DNA of 64,000 nucleotides from Lysobacter antibioticus (GTDB lineage: Bacteria; Pseudomonadota; Gammaproteobacteria; Xanthomonadales; Xanthomonadaceae), in assembly GCF_000731095.1 (NCBI RefSeq), contig NZ_JMTZ01000030.1, forward strand, positions 56,647 to 120,646, written 5' to 3'. Numbering within the stretch: the first letter of the stretch is position 1; each line of letters starts with the position of its first letter. A model generated the notes under the pieces. The model saw only the letters and a program-made list of their open reading frames with translations. It had not been told where the DNA came from and did no database searches. Shown piece after piece: positions 1 through 7,663 of the stretch. The translations under genes and the position numbers were made by a program.

Positions 1-240
1 ACAGGCGGTAGCCGGTCGACGCGAGCGCAATGATCGAAGTCGCGACGCAGACGGCTGCTGCGCATCCGTCGTGTCGCGCGACCGGCATCATCCCATGCCG
101 GATCGGCCGGCATGGGCATGACTCTCGACCTAGATTTGTACGCGTTGTGTTCGCGAGGAGGCGTGCCCTACCAGAGAACGCGCTTCGTCATCGGTCGCAT
201 TCGCCTCGCCGGCATCGCTTGCACAGCACGCCGTGGTTCG

Positions 241-268
241 CGGTCGCGGCTCGCGCCGCTCCTACCCC
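241..268. repeat. Short palindromic repeat, GTAGGAGC family (copy 1)
   Basis: The sequence reads CGGTCGCGGCTCGCGCCGCT followed by CCTACCCC, an inverted repeat that pairs AGCGGCGC with its complement across a short loop. Close copies lie at 487-513 and, in both orientations, at 63828-63958. The family resembles the REP-like elements scattered through Xanthomonadaceae genomes; that assignment is from general knowledge, not from a search. Confidence 0.6.
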
Positions 269-300
269 AAAGCGGTACGCGGCTGCCGTTGCTTCAAACG

Positions 301-456
301 GCTTGGCGTCGCGCCGAGCTCGCGAGAACGCCCGTAGACCCGGAGGGCGGCGCACAGGACGTGCGCCCGGCTGTGAAATGGAATGCAGCGATGAGACAGG
401 GAGGTCCTATCGAAAAATACCGGCACGAGCTGCGGGCTCGCAGGGGAGCTTCGTCA
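301..456. repeat. Direct repeat of about 150 bp, copy 1 (degenerate)
   Basis: It begins GCTTGGCGTCGCGCCGAGCT, runs through a conserved core (GAGGGCGGCGCACAGGACGT) and ends in GGGAGCTTCGTCA. Copy 2 at 556-696 shares the start, core and end. The central hairpin that is perfect in copy 2 is decayed here (GATGAGACAGGGA against TCCTATCG). It is probably a dispersed non-coding element; any peptide read from it is likely spurious. Confidence 0.7.
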
Positions 457-486
457 CAGCCACCGACGCCGCAGCGTGACACCGCG

Positions 487-513
487 CGGTCGCGGCTTGC
501 GCCGCTCCTACCC
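487..513. repeat. Short palindromic repeat, GTAGGAGC family (copy 2)
   Basis: CGGTCGCGGCTTGCGCCGCT plus CCTACCC differs by one base from the copy at 241-268. It lies between the two copies of the 150-bp direct repeat, so the larger duplicated unit appears to be palindrome plus direct repeat. Confidence 0.6.
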
Positions 514-555
514 TAAAAGCATTTGTCGTTGCCGTTGCCGTTGCCGTGCCGTAAA

Positions 556-696
556 GCTTGGCGTAGCGCCGAGCTCGCGAGAACGCCTAGAGACCCGGAG
601 GGCGGCGCACAGGACGTGCGCCGTTTTCCGATAAGACAAGGATGTCTTATCGGAAAATCCCCGCGGACGCATCGAACTCGCATGGGAGCTTCGTCA
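556..696. repeat. Direct repeat of about 140 bp, copy 2 (with intact hairpin)
   Basis: This is the better preserved copy of the element at 301-456. It contains a perfect 15-bp stem at 624-638 and 643-657 (TTTTCCGATAAGACA and its complement) around a 4-base loop. It runs straight into a second stem-loop at 715-752. The composite looks like a dispersed non-coding element of the genome rather than a gene. Confidence 0.7.
624..657. terminator. Perfect 15-bp stem-loop inside the direct repeat
   Basis: The left arm TTTTCCGATAAGACA (624-638) pairs with TGTCTTATCGGAAAA (643-657) around the loop AGGA. The A/T-rich ends give a U-tract on either strand, so it could act as a bidirectional terminator. 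No gene ends immediately next to it, so that role is inference. Confidence 0.45.
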
Positions 697-714
697 AGGA
701 AAGCCCTTTTCTTT

Positions 715-752
715 GGTTACCTTTCTTTTGGGCTTAGCAAAAGAAAGTAACC
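715..752. terminator. A/T-rich stem-loop at the end of the repeat
   Basis: GGTTACCTTTCTTTTG (715-730) pairs with CAAAAGAAAGTAACC (738-752) with a single bulged base and a 7-base loop. It lies downstream of the minus-strand propeller gene ending at 890, so it could terminate that transcript. It also belongs to the repeat element that starts at 556. Confidence 0.4.
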
Positions 753-835
753 CGGCCGCTTTAGCGGACGGAAGCTTTAGATTTTGATGTTGCTTCACCG
801 ATCTGCGGCCAGAGGCGCAACAATCGGCAACTGCG

Positions 836-886
836 CGGTCGCGGCTTGTGACCTTAGGAAATCCAGCAGGACGCCGCTCCTGCCCT
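836..886. repeat. Long variant of the palindromic repeat (copy A)
   Basis: The element begins CGGTCGCGGCTTGTGACC, contains AGGAAATCC in the middle and ends GACGCCGCTCCTGCCC. The same three blocks in the same order occur at 39307-39358, so this is a distinct longer subtype of the GTAGGAGC family. It ends four bases before the stop codon of the minus-strand propeller gene. Confidence 0.6.
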
Positions 887-889
887 GGC

Positions 890-2053
890 TCAGCGAGCAG
901 CCGCAGGCAGGTCGAGCTTGTAGACCTCCGGCCCGATCGCAAACACGCTGGTGCCCTTCGCGTCGCGCACGATGCGGAACTTGTTGCTGGTGGCGCCGAA
1001 GCGGCCGGGCGACCAGGTCTTGCCGCCGTCGCGGGTCTCGAAGCCGTTCGGCGTGGCGCCGACCCAGCCATGCAGTTCGTCGACGAAGCCGACACCGAAT
1101 TCCCGGACCTTGTGATCGGCGACCAACGGCAGCTCGCTCCAGGTCTCGCCGCCGTCGACGGTCTTGGCCACGTAGCGTTGCACGACCGCGGTGTCGGGGT
1201 CGTAGTTCTGCACGGTGACGTAACCGACCTGCTCCGACGGGAACGACATCTTCCAGGTGATTTCGTACGGGCGCCGGCTCTCGTACACCGCGTGCCAGCT
1301 GCGTCCGCCATCGCGGGTCTTGAGAATGCGCGCATGCGACTGGGCGACATCGGAATGGCTGGCGCCTGCGATGAAGCCGACTTGTTCGTTGACGAACTTG
1401 ACGTCGAGGATCATCGCCGTGTGCGCGCTCATGTCCACCGAGGTCCAGGTGCGCCCGAGATCGCGCGAGGTCGCCAGGAACGCCGGCCCGCCGACACGGC
1501 CGCCGGCGCGCAGGGTCGTGCGCCGGTCGAGCACGCCGGCGTTGATGTATTCGCTGTGCAGGACGTCGATCGCGCAGATGCCGACCGGCGCCGGGCCGTC
1601 GATGCGTTCGACCGGTGCCCAGCTCGCGCCGCCGTCGGTGGTGCGGTACAGCGGCAAGGGATCGGTCGCGCCCGGGAACGAATCCGGACCGATGTTGCCG
1701 AGAATGCCGACGTCGGCGTCGACGAAACCGAGCGCGCGCACGAAGGTGCCGGGCTGCTCCCACTGTTGGGTCCAGGTCTCGCCGCCATCGCGGGTCCGGT
1801 AAACCAGGCCCTTACCGTTGCCGTACCAGCCGATCGAACGATCGACGAAATAAATGTCGTCCTGCTTGCGCGCGAACGCTTCGGTGTTCAAACGCCGCCA
1901 GACCGGGGCAGTGTCCGGCGCAGTTGCTTTGAGCTGCGTTGCGGTGGCCGCCGGCGTCGGCGTGACGTCGGCTTGAGCCGTGTTCTGGCAGAGGGTCAAT
2001 AACAACGCAGCCGCCAGCGCCTTACGCAGGCGGGCGATTTCGATTCCGGACAT
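890..2053 (-). CDS. Exported YCF48-type beta-propeller protein
   Basis: The protein has 387 residues. Residues 8-29 look like a signal peptide (basic start, hydrophobic ALAAALLLTL, then Ala-Gln-Ala), so export to the periplasm or beyond is likely. The rest is made of repeated BNR/Asp-box-like blades: YRTRDGGETW, YRTTDGGASW, LKTRDGGRSW, KTVDGGETW and FETRDGGKTW. This pattern is typical of YCF48/photosystem-stability-factor-like and sialidase-like propellers. Such proteins usually bind or scaffold, and I see no catalytic residues that would make it a sialidase. It stands alone on the minus strand, divergent from the sulfatase; the substrate or partner is unknown. Confidence 0.75.
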   Translation of the reverse strand: MSGIEIARLRKALAAALLLTLCQNTAQADVTPTPAATATQLKATAPDTAPVWRRLNTEAFARKQDDIYFVDRSIGWYGNGKGLVYRTRDGGETWTQQWEQPGTFVRALGFVDADVGILGNIGPDSFPGATDPLPLYRTTDGGASWAPVERIDGPAPVGICAIDVLHSEYINAGVLDRRTTLRAGGRVGGPAFLATSRDLGRTWTSVDMSAHTAMILDVKFVNEQVGFIAGASHSDVAQSHARILKTRDGGRSWHAVYESRRPYEITWKMSFPSEQVGYVTVQNYDPDTAVVQRYVAKTVDGGETWSELPLVADHKVREFGVGFVDELHGWVGATPNGFETRDGGKTWSPGRFGATSNKFRIVRDAKGTSVFAIGPEVYKLDLPAAAR

Positions 2054-2441
2054 CGCAATGATCCTGTTCGCTGAGTGGACGCAGCCCCCCCGGCGCGGCG
2101 TCGGACGCCAAGTCTATCGATCGTCCTGCGCGAGTCGAGCCTGGCGACGACCGTGTCGATGCGGCCGAGAGCCGCGCATGATCGTCCGCCGCCGCGTCCG
2201 AAGCTGTAGCGAAACTGTGCGGGTGGCCAGCACAGGCCGTGTCGTATCTCGGCATGGAACCTGCCGGCCAAGGCGGCAGTGTTGTGACCGTCGCCACACT
2301 CTCCGCGGCGATAAAGCGCGCGATGGCCGCCGTGGACCGCGAGCCGCGTCTGTTGCTTATGTCGCCGCCGCAGCGCGCGACCGCTCGAATCGACCCGACC
2401 CGGGCGTCCCTCCCGCCATCCGCAAGCGCCACGAGGACGTC
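2054..2441. other. Divergent intergenic region, propeller gene to sulfatase
   Basis: This 388-bp gap must carry the promoters of both divergent genes. The sulfatase frame stays open through it, back to about 1980, but lacks the family's N-terminal strand here, so it is treated as untranslated. I see no convincing -35/-10 pair or operator. Confidence 0.4.
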
Positions 2442-4436
2442 ATGCCCCAGTCGCCTACCCCGCCTACCCCGCCCGGCCCGCCGAACCTGCTCGTCATTCT
2501 GGTCGACCAGTTGCGCTTCCCGCGCTTCGCTTATGGCCCCGATGGCGGCTTCGCGCCGGGCCTGAAGGAGATCGTGGGCTTCCAGGGCGAACCCGAAGCC
2601 GACAACGCCTATCGCGAATTCTTTCCCGGGCTGTGGTCGCTGCGCCAGCACTCGGTGGTGTTGCGCCGCCACACCATCGCGTCCTCGGCCTGCATTCCCA
2701 GCCGCACCGCGCTGATGACCGGACAATACGGCGCGCGCACCGGCGTGACCCAGACCGACGGTTTGTTCAAGAACGGCGATGCCGCCGCGTTTCCCTGGCT
2801 CGCCGCCGACGGCATTCCGACGCTCGGCCACTGGTTCCGCGGCGCCGGCTACAAGACCCATTACTTCGGCAAGTGGCACGTCAGCAATCCGCCCGGCCAC
2901 AGCCTGCAGGAGTACGGATTCGACGACTGGGAGTTGTCCTGGCCGGAGCCGCACGGTTCCAGCATCAACAACCTCGGCGCCTACCGCGACATCGGCTTCT
3001 GCGACCTGGTCTGCGGCTTCCTGCGCGGCCAGGGACTGGGTCTGCCGTACAACCGCAGACTCGCGCAACACGATCAAAGCCATCCGCTATCGCCCGATCC
3101 GAGCACCGATCCGAAGCCCTGGCTCGCGGTCGCTTCGTTCGCCAATCCGCACGACATCGCCACCTATCCGGGTTTGCCGCGCGGGCTCGATCCGAACGCG
3201 CCGCCGCTCGGCCCGCTGCCGGTGCCGGCGCAAGGCACGCGCAGCAACCCGCCGACCGCCGGCAGCCTGCAGTTCGAGCTCAACCCGCAGGGCTTTCCGC
3301 AGGACAATGCCAACGTGCCGCCGAGCATGGACGAGGCGCTGCTCAACAAGCCGAGCTGCCAGTTCGACTACGCCTACAAGATGGGGCTGGCCCTCGCCGC
3401 CAAGAGCGGGCTCGCCGCGCAGGACCAGGCCGGCCTCGACGCGGTCAACGCCGCACTCGCCGCGGGCATTCCGTTCCAGCTCACCCGCGCCCCCGAACAG
3501 GCAGCGTTGCGCTTCGTCCAGTACTACGCCTGGCTGCAACACCTGGTCGACGGACACATCAAGCGGGTGCTGGATGCGCTCGACGAATCCGGACAGCGCG
3601 AGAACCCCATCGTCGTGTTCCTGGCCGACCATGGCGAGTACGGCGCCGCGCACGGCTACATGATCGAGAAATGGCATACGGCCTATCAGGAAGCCCTGCA
3701 CGTGCCGGTGGTGATCCACTCGCCGCGGGTCAATGCGCAGGCCGACATGCGCCAGATCGATGTGCTGACCAGCCACGTCGACATCGTGCCGACCCTGCTC
3801 GGCCTGGCCGGTGTGGGCGAGGAAGAAGTCGCGAAGATCCGCGAAACCCTGCGCGAGACGCGCCCGGTGCCGCCGTTCCCCGGGGTCGACCTGAGCGCGG
3901 TGATCCACGGCCGCGAAACCGTGCCGAAGGAGCCCGACGGCCGTCCGCGCGAAGGCATCCTGTTCGCCACCGACGACGAGATCACCGAACGCCTGCGCGG
4001 CCATCTCGACCCGCATCAGCTGCATTCCGACCGCGAGTTCAAGACCTTCCTCGAGATGGTCGAGGTGGTACGCGACGGCAGCAGCCCGCTGCCCTACAAC
4101 GGACCGGTGCCGCAGCTCGCCCCAGGGCCGGTGCGCCAGCCCAACCATGTGCGTTGCGTGCGCTCGGGCGAGTGGAAGCTGGCGCGCTATTGGGACCCGA
4201 GCGGTGTCGAAGCCGATCAATGGGAGCTTTACGATCTCGAACACGACGGCTGCGAGCTGACCAATCTGCTGGTCACCGATGCCCGCTTCCCGACGCCGAT
4301 CCCGGCGCTGCCGCCGCCGTACACCGATGCGCAGATCGTCGACACCGCCGAGCGCTTGTACCGGCTGATGCAACGCTACGAAAAGGAAATGCTGTCCACG
4401 CCCGAGCAGGACACCGTGGCTGCAGCGGTCGCCTGA
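2442..4436 (+). CDS. Type I sulfatase (formylglycine-dependent)
   Basis: The protein has 664 residues from the ATG at 2442. It hydrolyses sulfate esters, or possibly phosphonate or phosphate monoesters, since the alkaline-phosphatase superfamily is promiscuous. The metal-binding start LLVILVDQLRFPRF is present. The signature ACIPSRTALMTGQY follows, with Cys84 as the residue converted to formylglycine. Later come GKWH and the metal site LADHGEYGAAHG (Asp396, His397). No signal peptide is seen, so a cytoplasmic location is likely unless a more upstream start is used. No formylglycine-generating enzyme or anSME gene lies in this window, so the maturase must be elsewhere. The physiological substrate is not shown by the sequence. 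Confidence 0.85.
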   Translation: MPQSPTPPTPPGPPNLLVILVDQLRFPRFAYGPDGGFAPGLKEIVGFQGEPEADNAYREFFPGLWSLRQHSVVLRRHTIASSACIPSRTALMTGQYGARTGVTQTDGLFKNGDAAAFPWLAADGIPTLGHWFRGAGYKTHYFGKWHVSNPPGHSLQEYGFDDWELSWPEPHGSSINNLGAYRDIGFCDLVCGFLRGQGLGLPYNRRLAQHDQSHPLSPDPSTDPKPWLAVASFANPHDIATYPGLPRGLDPNAPPLGPLPVPAQGTRSNPPTAGSLQFELNPQGFPQDNANVPPSMDEALLNKPSCQFDYAYKMGLALAAKSGLAAQDQAGLDAVNAALAAGIPFQLTRAPEQAALRFVQYYAWLQHLVDGHIKRVLDALDESGQRENPIVVFLADHGEYGAAHGYMIEKWHTAYQEALHVPVVIHSPRVNAQADMRQIDVLTSHVDIVPTLLGLAGVGEEEVAKIRETLRETRPVPPFPGVDLSAVIHGRETVPKEPDGRPREGILFATDDEITERLRGHLDPHQLHSDREFKTFLEMVEVVRDGSSPLPYNGPVPQLAPGPVRQPNHVRCVRSGEWKLARYWDPSGVEADQWELYDLEHDGCELTNLLVTDARFPTPIPALPPPYTDAQIVDTAERLYRLMQRYEKEMLSTPEQDTVAAAVA

Positions 4437-4458
4437 GCGCGCGCCCCAGCGTGGGTGT

Positions 4459-4590
4459 CATCGCCCCGACCCGGCGAACCGGGTCGGGAACTTACCCCGA
4501 TCACTCCAATCCGGCGAACCGGATCGGGAACTTGCCCTGATCGCTCCAACCGGGCGAACCGGGTCGGTAGCCGGCCCTGATCACTCCGCC
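4459..4590. repeat. Tandem array, three 40-bp units, each with a small stem-loop
   Basis: Units start at 4459, 4499 and 4539, exactly 40 bases apart, with a partial fourth from 4579. Unit 1 contains ACCCGG-CGAA-CCGGGT and unit 2 ATCCGG-CGAA-CCGGAT. Both are perfect 6-bp stems with a CGAA loop, and the second base pair changed on both sides. Unit 3 has a mismatch. The array begins 22 bases after the sulfatase stop codon and ends about 215 bases before the glutaminase gene. A role in transcript stability or termination is inference. Confidence 0.8.
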
Positions 4591-4805
4591 GCGGTGGCCC
4601 GGGCCGGAGCAGCGCCACGACAAGTCAGCCGCGGCCGCCTGCCCGCGCGCACGATGGCCCATCGGTTCGTCTACCCTGTGCCCAGCCCGCGCGGCCCCGG
4701 CTCGTGCCCGCAAGCGCGAGGCGCGCCCTCCCGCACTGCCTACGCGTCGACCGAGCCGCCGGCTCCGCGTCGCCGCGTTCCGATCGCTCAGCCCAAGGAA
4801 GCCGC

Positions 4806-5861
4806 ATGACCGCTTACGTTCGCCCCGCACCGCGCGCCCGTCGTACCCGCACCGCGCTGGTCTGCGCGCTGGCCTTGCTGATCGGGCCGTGGTCGGCACA
4901 GGCGGCGACCGATATTCCGTCGCAGGCGCGGATCAAGGCCGCGGTCGATAAGGCCTATGCCGCGGCCAAGGACAACACCGCGGGCAAGAACGCCGACTAC
5001 ATCCCGGCCCTGGCCGAAGTGCCCTCGGGCCTGTTCGGCATCGCCGTGGTCACGGTGCAGGGCAAGGTCTACACGATCGGCGACGCCGGCGTCGAATTCG
5101 CCATCGAATCGGTGTCCAAGCCCTTCGCTGCCTCCTGGGTGATCGAGAAGAAAGGCGAGCAGTGGCTCGAAGACAAGATCGGCGTCAACCAGACCGGCAT
5201 GCCGTTCAACTCCATCCTGGCGCTGGAAGCGCACGCCCAGACCAAGCCGGCGATGAACCCCTTGGTCAACGCCGGCGCGATCGCCATCGACAGTTGGATC
5301 GAACCGGCCGAACCGGCGCCGCGCTGGGCGACGATCTCGCAGCTGATGAACGACTACGCCGGCCGCACGCTCAGCCTCAATCAAGTGGTCTATGAATCCG
5401 AAGCCGGCAACAACGAACACAACCGCGCGATCGCGCGCCTGCTGAAAGGCTACGGCACGCTCGACGGCGATCCGGAAGTCGCGCTCGACCTCTACACCCG
5501 CCAGTGCTCGATCAACGTCACCGCTAAGGACCTGGCGGTGATGGGCGCGACCCTGGCCAACGGCGGCAGCAACCCGGTCACCGGCAAGCGCATCGTCGGC
5601 TCCGACACCGCCGAGCGGACGCTCGCGGTGATGTCCACCACCGGCCTGTACGAAACCACCGGCGCCTGGACCTGGAACGTAGGCCTGCCGGCCAAGTCCG
5701 GGGTCGGCGGCGGCATCGTCGCGGTCGCGCCCGGCAAGTTCGCCATCGCCACCTTCGCCCCGCCGCTCGACGAAGCCGGCAACTCGGTCAAAGGCCAACA
5801 GGCGATCGAATCCATCGTGCGCGAACTGATCGGCGCTGGCGTGTTCGAAACCGGGCATTGA
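4806..5861 (+). CDS. glsA: Exported glutaminase (serine-dependent beta-lactamase fold)
   Basis: The protein has 351 residues from the ATG at 4806 and converts L-glutamine to L-glutamate and ammonia. The family uses an S-x-x-K catalytic pair, seen here as Ser102-Val-Ser-Lys105 in FAIESVSKPF. Other family blocks are MPFNSILALE, NPLVNAGAIA, EAGNNEHNRAIA, LYTRQCSINV and LPAKSGVGGGI. Unlike the usual bacterial glutaminases of about 310 residues, it starts with a signal peptide (RRTRTALVCALALLIGPWSAQA), so it probably works in the periplasm or outside. It is a single gene with its own terminator at 5946-5971. Confidence 0.92.
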   Translation: MTAYVRPAPRARRTRTALVCALALLIGPWSAQAATDIPSQARIKAAVDKAYAAAKDNTAGKNADYIPALAEVPSGLFGIAVVTVQGKVYTIGDAGVEFAIESVSKPFAASWVIEKKGEQWLEDKIGVNQTGMPFNSILALEAHAQTKPAMNPLVNAGAIAIDSWIEPAEPAPRWATISQLMNDYAGRTLSLNQVVYESEAGNNEHNRAIARLLKGYGTLDGDPEVALDLYTRQCSINVTAKDLAVMGATLANGGSNPVTGKRIVGSDTAERTLAVMSTTGLYETTGAWTWNVGLPAKSGVGGGIVAVAPGKFAIATFAPPLDEAGNSVKGQQAIESIVRELIGAGVFETGH

Positions 5862-5945
5862 TCGGACGGCCGTCGAGCATTCGGCCGACGCGCCGAGCGC
5901 CGACTAGTCGACGACGCGCAAGGTGCCGCAGGCCCCTCGGCAAAA

Positions 5946-5971
5946 CGAAGGGCTCCCGCGGGAGCCCTTCG
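5946..5971. terminator. Bidirectional terminator hairpin
   Basis: CGAAGGGCTCCCG is followed directly by its exact complement, a perfect 26-base palindrome that includes the loop. It sits 85 bases after glutaminase and 54 bases beyond the end of the convergent minus-strand gene, so it can serve both. There is no long U-tract. Confidence 0.75.
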
Positions 5972-6024
5972 TTCGTTCGATTCATCGATAGCCGATCTTC
6001 ATCATCGGAAGGGTCGCGGCGGGA

Positions 6025-6579
6025 TTAATTCTCCTTCGCCGCCGCCAGCTCCTCGAACACGCTCTTGCCGACCGAGGCCGACAGATGGTTTAGGCCCATG
6101 ACGATGTTGGACGAGGTGTCGGAGACTTCGAACTCCTTGCCTGCATGGCGCACGCGCAGGCCGAGCCGATCGCGGCCGGCCATGATCCCGAACATCACCC
6201 GCACGCCGGGCGGGCGCTGGCGGATATCGATGATCGCGACGTCGGCCACGTCGGTCTCCGATACGTTCAGCCAACGCTCGTTCGCTTGTTCGACGTAGGC
6301 CTGCTCGATCAGCGGAGGCACCTTGTCGTTGTGCTCGCATTCGCCGCAGTCCCAGCGAATGTTCAACTTCGGCACAGTGCGGCGCGACGCCAAAACGTTG
6401 CTGGCGTCGGCAGCCGCGGTCGCGTGGGCCCTCGCGGCTTCGGCGGCTTCGGCCGCTGCCTCGGCGGCGGCCACAGCCGCCGATCGGCTCTCCGTCTCGG
6501 CGCCCTGCTGCGCCATCGCAAACGGCGACGCCGTCGCGGCAACGAACCACATCAAGGAAAACAGAACGTCCCTGCTCAT
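6025..6579 (-). CDS. Exported hypothetical protein with Ala-rich helix and CxxC
   Basis: The protein has 184 residues from the ATG at 6579. A signal peptide is visible (LFSLMWFVAATASPFAMA). It is followed by an Ala/Glu-rich stretch (residues 30-60) that should form a helix or coiled coil. Next comes a single Cys pair (WDCGECEHND) that could bind metal or form a disulfide, and a compact C-terminal domain. I do not recognise the family. It faces the glutaminase gene across a shared terminator, and its upstream side holds a 37-bp tandem array. Confidence 0.6.
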   Translation of the reverse strand: MSRDVLFSLMWFVAATASPFAMAQQGAETESRSAAVAAAEAAAEAAEAARAHATAAADASNVLASRRTVPKLNIRWDCGECEHNDKVPPLIEQAYVEQANERWLNVSETDVADVAIIDIRQRPPGVRVMFGIMAGRDRLGLRVRHAGKEFEVSDTSSNIVMGLNHLSASVGKSVFEELAAAKEN

Positions 6580-6966
6580 ACAGTCCCTCGTTCGAAGATT
6601 CGGCCCGGGGTCGGCCATGTCGCGGTCGGACTTACGCCTGTATTCGGCGTCCGATGCCCCCGCATCCCCGCGCGGATCATAGCAGCCGCTCCCAGGCCGG
6701 CAGAGATGCCGGACCCGCTCTCGGATGACTGCCCCGGCAGAGATGCCGAACCCGCTCTCGGATGACCGCCCCGGCGGAGATGCCGGACCCGCTCTCGGAC
6801 GACTGCCCCGGATTCGCGAACGCATGCCATAAACATGCCGCTCGTCGATCGATTAGGCTCGCATCGTCGCCGCCTCGCTTCCCGCCGGAGGCGCCGCCGC
6901 CCGCCTTCGGCCTGCGTTCACTGACGGAGGCGCAAACCAGATGTCTGCTTCGATGGATGCCACGCC
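6580..6966. other. Intergenic region between two divergent envelope genes
   Basis: This 387-bp gap separates the minus-strand exported protein from the plus-strand lipoprotein and contains the 37-bp tandem array. The promoters of both genes should lie on either side of the array. I see no clear sigma-70 promoter or gene. Confidence 0.4.
6697..6811. repeat. Tandem array, three 37-bp units
   Basis: Units start at 6697, 6734 and 6771, exactly 37 bases apart, and a fourth begins with CCGG at 6808. Each unit has CAGAGATGCC or CGGAGATGCC, then GAACCCGCTCTCGGA or GGACCCGCTCTCGGA, then GACCGCC or GACTGCC. Only a few substitutions separate the units. It is a short minisatellite-like array with no obvious strong hairpin and no CRISPR organisation. 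Confidence 0.85.
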
Positions 6967-7470
6967 GTGACCAGAAAACTCGCCTGCCTGTGCCTGCTCG
7001 CGCTGCTGCTCGGCGGATGCCGCACCGGTCCGAATGAACGCACACCCGAGAAGACCCTGCCGATCGAAGCGCCGCTGCCGCCGAGCGTCACGCCCGGCGA
7101 GTTCCTGATCGAGGCCGACAAGCTCGACACCTGGAACGCGCTCGGCCAGATCGCGGTACGCACGCACGGCGTCGAGTACGAAGGCCGGGCGCAGATCATG
7201 GATCTCTACAGCCTGCGTTATCGCGGGGTCGCGTTCATGGCGCTGACCAAGTCGGTGCTGTTGTCGGACACGATCAAGCGCACCACCACCCGGGTCACCG
7301 CGACCACGCTGGACGGCAAGCCGATCGACAGCAAGCCGGTAACGGAGTTTCTCTCCCTGCTGCAGCGCGAGCTGCCGGCGGAGATCGAAAGCGTGCGCGC
7401 CAAACAGGCAGCGCAGAAGAAGGCCAAGGCTAAAGGCAAGGCGAAGGCGAAGAAGAAAAAGAAGAAGTGA
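6967..7470 (+). CDS. Lipoprotein with a lysine-rich C-terminal tail
   Basis: The protein has 167 residues. It starts with a lipoprotein signal ending in the lipobox LLGGC, with Cys18 as the lipidated residue. The middle domain (residues 40-140) has no motif I can place in a family. The last 23 or so residues are almost only Lys and Ala and end in a run of six Lys. Such a tail on an envelope lipoprotein could bind acidic polymers such as LPS, nucleic acid or teichoic-like material; that is inference. It has no clear operon partner. Confidence 0.65.
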   Translation: MTRKLACLCLLALLLGGCRTGPNERTPEKTLPIEAPLPPSVTPGEFLIEADKLDTWNALGQIAVRTHGVEYEGRAQIMDLYSLRYRGVAFMALTKSVLLSDTIKRTTTRVTATTLDGKPIDSKPVTEFLSLLQRELPAEIESVRAKQAAQKKAKAKGKAKAKKKKKK

Positions 7471-7663
7471 AACGGGCGCGGGCCAAGCCCGGCCGGATCT
7501 GACCCAGGGGCGGGCATTCCAGTCGCGCCTTGATGCCCCGCGCGGTGCGCGGCTTGTTTCCGCTATCGTTGTTGCGGAGCCTTTGCAACACAACGCACCG
7601 CCCGAGTCATTACCGCCACGCAGGGGCTGCAGCGGCGCTGTCTACGCGGACGACCGTACTCGC

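Larger units (their letters stand above)
1..889. other. Repeat-rich stretch without a credible gene
   Basis: I see no protein-coding gene in these 889 bases. Several frames are open because of the base composition, but none has a ribosome binding site or a recognisable product. The stretch holds two copies of a 140-155 bp direct repeat, two short inverted repeats of the GTAGGAGC family, two stem-loops and one longer variant of the inverted repeat, each listed separately. The first 240 bases hold nothing I can name. Confidence 0.6.

Noticed and set aside
523..750. Short protein of 75 residues
   Set aside because: It lies entirely inside the dispersed repeat with stem-loops and has no credible binding site.
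890..2053. Sialidase
   Set aside because: Asp-box-like repeats are present, but no catalytic Arg triad or RIP motif is visible, so a YCF48-type propeller is the safer call.
4459..4590. CRISPR array
   Set aside because: The 40-bp period is filled by the repeat itself, leaving no spacers.
6697..6811. CRISPR array
   Set aside because: The units are directly adjacent with no unique spacers, and there are no cas genes.
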